From Acetobacteraceae bacterium (GTDB lineage: Bacteria; Pseudomonadota; Alphaproteobacteria; Acetobacterales; Acetobacteraceae), in the NCBI GenBank assembly GCA_039613835.1, contig CP154827.1:1396501-1460500 (forward strand): 64,000 nucleotides of DNA, given 5' to 3'. This document shows, piece by piece, positions 61,090 to 64,000 of the stretch. Numbering within the stretch: the stretch's first letter is position 1; each line of letters begins with the position of its first letter. Made by a program: the position numbers and the translations under genes. A model generated the notes under the pieces. That model did no database searches. It was not told where the DNA came from and was given only the letters and a program-made list of their open reading frames with translations.

Positions 61090-61282
61090 GAGCCTTAACA
61101 ACTCCTTCCCGATTATTATTTGAGTTGCAGGCTAAACCGCGCCACTCCCGACCGTCAATATCAAATAAACCAATCGTTAACTTTTCATTTTAGTCGTCAC
61201 AACGCATGTCCACAGCGTTTTCCGTCAGGCGCAACGCCTCTCCGGCCCTGACCCGGAAGAAAATTCTGCCGCGAAGATAAAG

Positions 61283-62194
61283 TCAGGATGTGCGAGTCGA
61301 TGGACTAACTTTGAAGGCCCGTCGGACTTGCTGGATGGAGACGGGAAGAGGGGAGCAGGACATCCCCCCCTCCCGCCACGTGGCAGAATTGAAAGGCGCT
61401 TCTAAAGGACGGCCTCGCTTCGCGGCATGTTCTGACGCGCTACCGTCCTGCGCCTTGAGGTCGCGCAATATGCCGTCCCAGAGATGCAGGCGCATGGAAA
61501 TCGCCATCCGGGCGGTTCGGATGGCGCGATCGCGGCTGGCGTCATCGCGGACCAGATCAGACAGAATTTTCTTCGCGGCCGGACCGTGATCTTCCCCATC
61601 CAGCTCAATATGATGGTTCAGATAATGCACCAGGCGCGGCACTTTGCCTTGATCCAGGCCCCAATGATCCAATAATGCCTGAAACATATTCGGGATGGAA
61701 TCTTCGCGACCATAGAAGAAACTGCCCGCCACCTCCTCCAGACGCCCCTTCAACGCGATGGAAAGGGTGGAACGGACAAAATCCCTGACATATTCGGGAA
61801 GCGCGGCCTGGTCGAAACTCGCATCAAGCGTTTCACCACGACGCAGAGACGCGGAAAATGTCTCAAAAGCGACGCTTGAACATGACATGTCCTTCATCGC
61901 AGCGAGATACATCTCAAGATGGCTGGCTGGTTTACCATCAACGCCGAAATCCGTCTCCTCTCCCAGGATGATCTCATTGATGAAGCGCGCCTTGAAGGGA
62001 TCCTGCGGCGGAAATCAGGGTAGAGTGATGGTTGTCAGTTCCCTCTGCAGACGCTTTGCGAGCGACATGAAATCCCAGACGGCAAAGAGATGGGCCTCCA
62101 TGAAGACCCGCAAATTCGCGGGTGTTCTGATATAACTATATAACTCATGATCGACGAGCTTGCGCTGCAATTCAGCAACTTCTTTATCAAACAT
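61283..62194 (-). pseudogene. DUF3050 family protein, in-frame TGA
   Basis: From ATG 62194 the frame reads [39 protein letters not shown] and TITLP, then TGA at 62015-62017, then FPPQDPFKARFINEIILGEE and FGVDGKPASHLEMYLAAM, to the natural end at 61283. The family has LPxxPP here and Trp would fit (TGG to TGA). DUF3050 proteins are heme-oxygenase-like all-helical proteins of unknown role. Apart from the one stop the protein of about 303 residues is complete. Confidence 0.75.
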
Positions 62195-62554
62195 AGGACG
62201 TCTCGCTCATAAACATAATATCAGGTCAAAAATGCGAAAGCATTGACCTTGATATGATTCGCATATTTACGCCATAAAGTAAATGGTAATATTTTTGCTT
62301 ATGCTTTATTGTTCTAGATTAATTAGTATATATATCGTTTTTTTATCTTGTCATCATCTAATAAGAGAAAAAATAGAGGTATATTTTATCGGCAATCGGA
62401 ATTTAATTGCGGAATTTGTATGTGATGACGTTCGTTGAGTGCTCCACGTCCGTGGGCAATGATCGATACGAAAAACTTTCCACAGTTATGAGAAAATATT
62501 TTGTTTTATTTTAACGAATTCATGCAATGAACCTCTGATTGGACATGAGGGGGT
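62195..62554. other. AT-rich intergenic region before the Kiwa genes
   Basis: Bases 62210-62540 are clearly AT-rich, with no gene, and include the promoter region of the following pair. The change of composition agrees with acquisition by transfer. No integrase, repeat or tRNA is seen here. Confidence 0.45.
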
Positions 62555-63139
62555 ATGGTGCAGCCCAAAATTTTGACGGCAATCGTCATTTTTCTCGGCT
62601 CATATCTTCCCGTCACCGTAGTCATGTTTCTGAGAACTCTAGAATTTGGATCGAATGATCATGGTTTCCGAGGCGTCTTTAATGCCGAATTCTGGAAACC
62701 TAAAGTTCATGATGTCGGCGCATGGTGCACATTCCTCGCGCTCTTGTGCTTCGTGATAACTGTTATCATTTTGAAAACTGTCAAGGCTAAACAGGAAGTG
62801 GTCATGTATTCGGTGGAATGCGCACCAGCTGAGTTCATGAGTCACACCTTTCCATATATAGTATCTTTCACAGACACTGATTACACTGCACCTAGCAAAT
62901 TTTTGAGTTTGTGTGTCTTTCTGGCTTGGCTCTTTATGATTACCTACAAATCGGGTCAAATAATTCTGAATCCTCTCCTGATCATATTGGGTTGGCAGCT
63001 TCACAATGTCACTTACAAATTCTCAGGCAGCGATAATACTGTTAAAGGACGCGCTCTGGCGAGGGAAAACTTGCAGATTGGAACCTACAGACTATGTGCA
63101 TTTCAAAACATCAATATAATCAGTTCGAGTAGATTTTGA
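62555..63139 (+). CDS. KwaA-like membrane protein (Kiwa defence)
   Basis: 194 residues from ATG 62555 with GAGGGGG directly upstream. Four hydrophobic segments: ILTAIVIFLGSYLPVTVVMFL, WCTFLALLCFVITVIIL, FLSLCVFLAWLFMITYK, and ILNPLLIILGW; between the second and third is a soluble loop (EFMSHTFPYIVSF). This four-helix pattern, length, and the following DUF4868-like gene match KwaA of the Kiwa anti-phage system, which senses phage at the inner membrane and works with KwaB. Its stop overlaps the kwaB start (TGATG). Base composition is more AT-rich than the core. Intact. Confidence 0.65.
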   Translation: MVQPKILTAIVIFLGSYLPVTVVMFLRTLEFGSNDHGFRGVFNAEFWKPKVHDVGAWCTFLALLCFVITVIILKTVKAKQEVVMYSVECAPAEFMSHTFPYIVSFTDTDYTAPSKFLSLCVFLAWLFMITYKSGQIILNPLLIILGWQLHNVTYKFSGSDNTVKGRALARENLQIGTYRLCAFQNINIISSSRF

Positions 63140-64000
63140 TGACGATCTTGGAAACTTTGAAAAATTTTGACGTCACGAATGCCAACTTGACATTGTGGGT
63201 TTTTAGGAAGAAGGGCGACTCCGGAGGAAAAGCGCCAACTTTCACGAAACGATGGATTGCTACCGAGTCTGACCTCGAGCAAGCGCTCAAACTTTCGATT
63301 GGCGAAGCGCTCAATCGGATCGAAGAGGTATCAGAATACGGCCTGTTGGCGCAGAATAACGAAACCAGCGCTCTGCTTCTAGATACTATCGAAACGAACG
63401 CTGACATTGTCGTATCGCAATCCGCAGATCCGTTACCTCATAGACAGATCTCAGATGAAAAACAGATCCTTGATTCACAATTCTCTGTCAATCGAATCGT
63501 CAGCGAAGATGGATTATTGCCGTCTGTCAGCAAAACGAATGGCTATTGGAAAGCGAAAAGAAGAGGAGGTTTTATACATATGGTGTTCAAAGACTCCTCA
63601 ATGACTTTAGACAAAAGTCCAAGTTTATTACTGAAGAAAACAATCGTTTTTTTATACTTAACGATCAAATAATTATTCCTCACAAAACGAATTTTGAAAC
63701 GATAATGGACTATCGGCAAGCACACGAAAATGAGTTTCTGCAACTTTTGTCGGAAAGCACCTTACAGCAAATTTTCGAAGATATTGGCCCCCTAAAAGAA
63801 TTCGTTGGAACAAACAAAATCCATCTTCGCCGAATGTGCTCCATTCGTCAGAAAAAGCATTATGAAAATGCTGATTTTATGGAAAAGTTGCGAAAAAAAT
63901 ATTCCAGACTTGATTTAAGACTACTGTTTAATGGTGAAGGGAAAATTGTTTGCACTAGTGAAAATTGTCAAGATATAATCTCGTCTCTCTTAGACCGCTG
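63139..64000 (+). pseudogene. KwaB-like (DUF4868), poly-T frameshift, cut by window end
   Basis: ATG 63139 (first frame TTG 63136) gives MTILETLKNFDVTNANLTLW and VFRKKGDSGGKAPTF, then runs to LKKTIVF at 63650, where a run of seven T lies (63646-63653). In the present frame it ends LYLTIK at TAA 63672. Adding one T puts it in the frame FILNDQIIIPHKTNFETIMDY, DIGPLKEFVGTNKIHLRRM and KYSRLDLRLLFNGEGKIVC, which fits DUF4868 C-termini and continues past 64000. KwaB binds DNA and carries out the Kiwa response. Lesion could be decay or slippage phase variation. Confidence 0.65.

Overview
The window looks like a chromosomal segment of an alphaproteobacterium, most likely an acetic acid bacterium (Acetobacteraceae). 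This rests on protein families and gene pairings (OlsB with a Fur-type regulator, Ros/MucR regulator, TonB with ExbB and two ExbDs), a moderately high G+C, and AT-rich intergenic islands; no marker gene was searched.

The main property of the window is selective gene decay. Core genes are full length: thiD, thiC, ybbN-like, trm112-like, lnt, olsB, fur, tsaB-rimI, a NifU-like gene, tonB/exbB/exbD/exbD, prfB, mrcA and pgm. Nearly every accessory gene carries single-base frameshifts, in-frame stops or internal deletions. I count nine in-frame stops; at least four sit where the family or an internal repeat points to tryptophan (TGG to TAG or TGA). Because the intact and broken genes sort by likely importance, I read this as real pseudogenisation, as in a lineage undergoing reductive evolution, and not as random sequence error.

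Layout. 1-2665: end of a contractile-tail prophage cassette (minus strand), damaged. 2956-4554: GH30 glycosidase. 5381-6909: DUF6456-like gene and regulator remnants. 6954-10655: broken MDR dehydrogenase, DNA alkylation repair protein, small XRE regulator, broken outer-membrane protein. 11157-18681: Nudix protein, thiD, broken secreted protein, broken thiE, TPP riboswitch and thiC, tRNA-Gly, GT61 remnant. 18884-25195: thioredoxin co-chaperone, Trm112, lipoprotein, phosphatase, then a minus-strand run of fur, olsB, lnt and an XRE regulator, then a Ros/MucR regulator. 25471-29281: TsaB-RimI fusion, nitroreductase, NifU-like protein and a collapsed two-component system. 29990-34131: TonB-ExbB-ExbD-ExbD-TPR operon. 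34682-41992: cupin pseudogene, prfB with a programmed +1 frameshift, PBP1A, aldo/keto reductase pseudogene, pgm. 42135-44163: a second DUF6456-like gene with remnants. 44959-49896: a giant broken autotransporter, then an intact IalB-like gene.

49950-60468 is the most unusual region: the remains of a modified-peptide (RiPP) biosynthesis and export locus. It has a C39-peptidase ABC exporter with an HlyD partner, then on the opposite strand a YcaO cyclodehydratase, a Cys-rich protein, an E1-like leader-binding protein, a tandem SagB-type dehydrogenase, an HlyC-type lysine acyltransferase (intact) and a possible MchC-like protein, closed by an MFS transporter. It combines azoline (TOMM) chemistry with an HlyC/MchD-like acyltransferase and exporter set like that of microcins H47/M. 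Almost all of it is broken.

60719-64000: a small broken gene, a DUF3050 pseudogene, and a Kiwa-type anti-phage pair (kwaA intact; kwaB shifted in a T homopolymer and cut by the window end).
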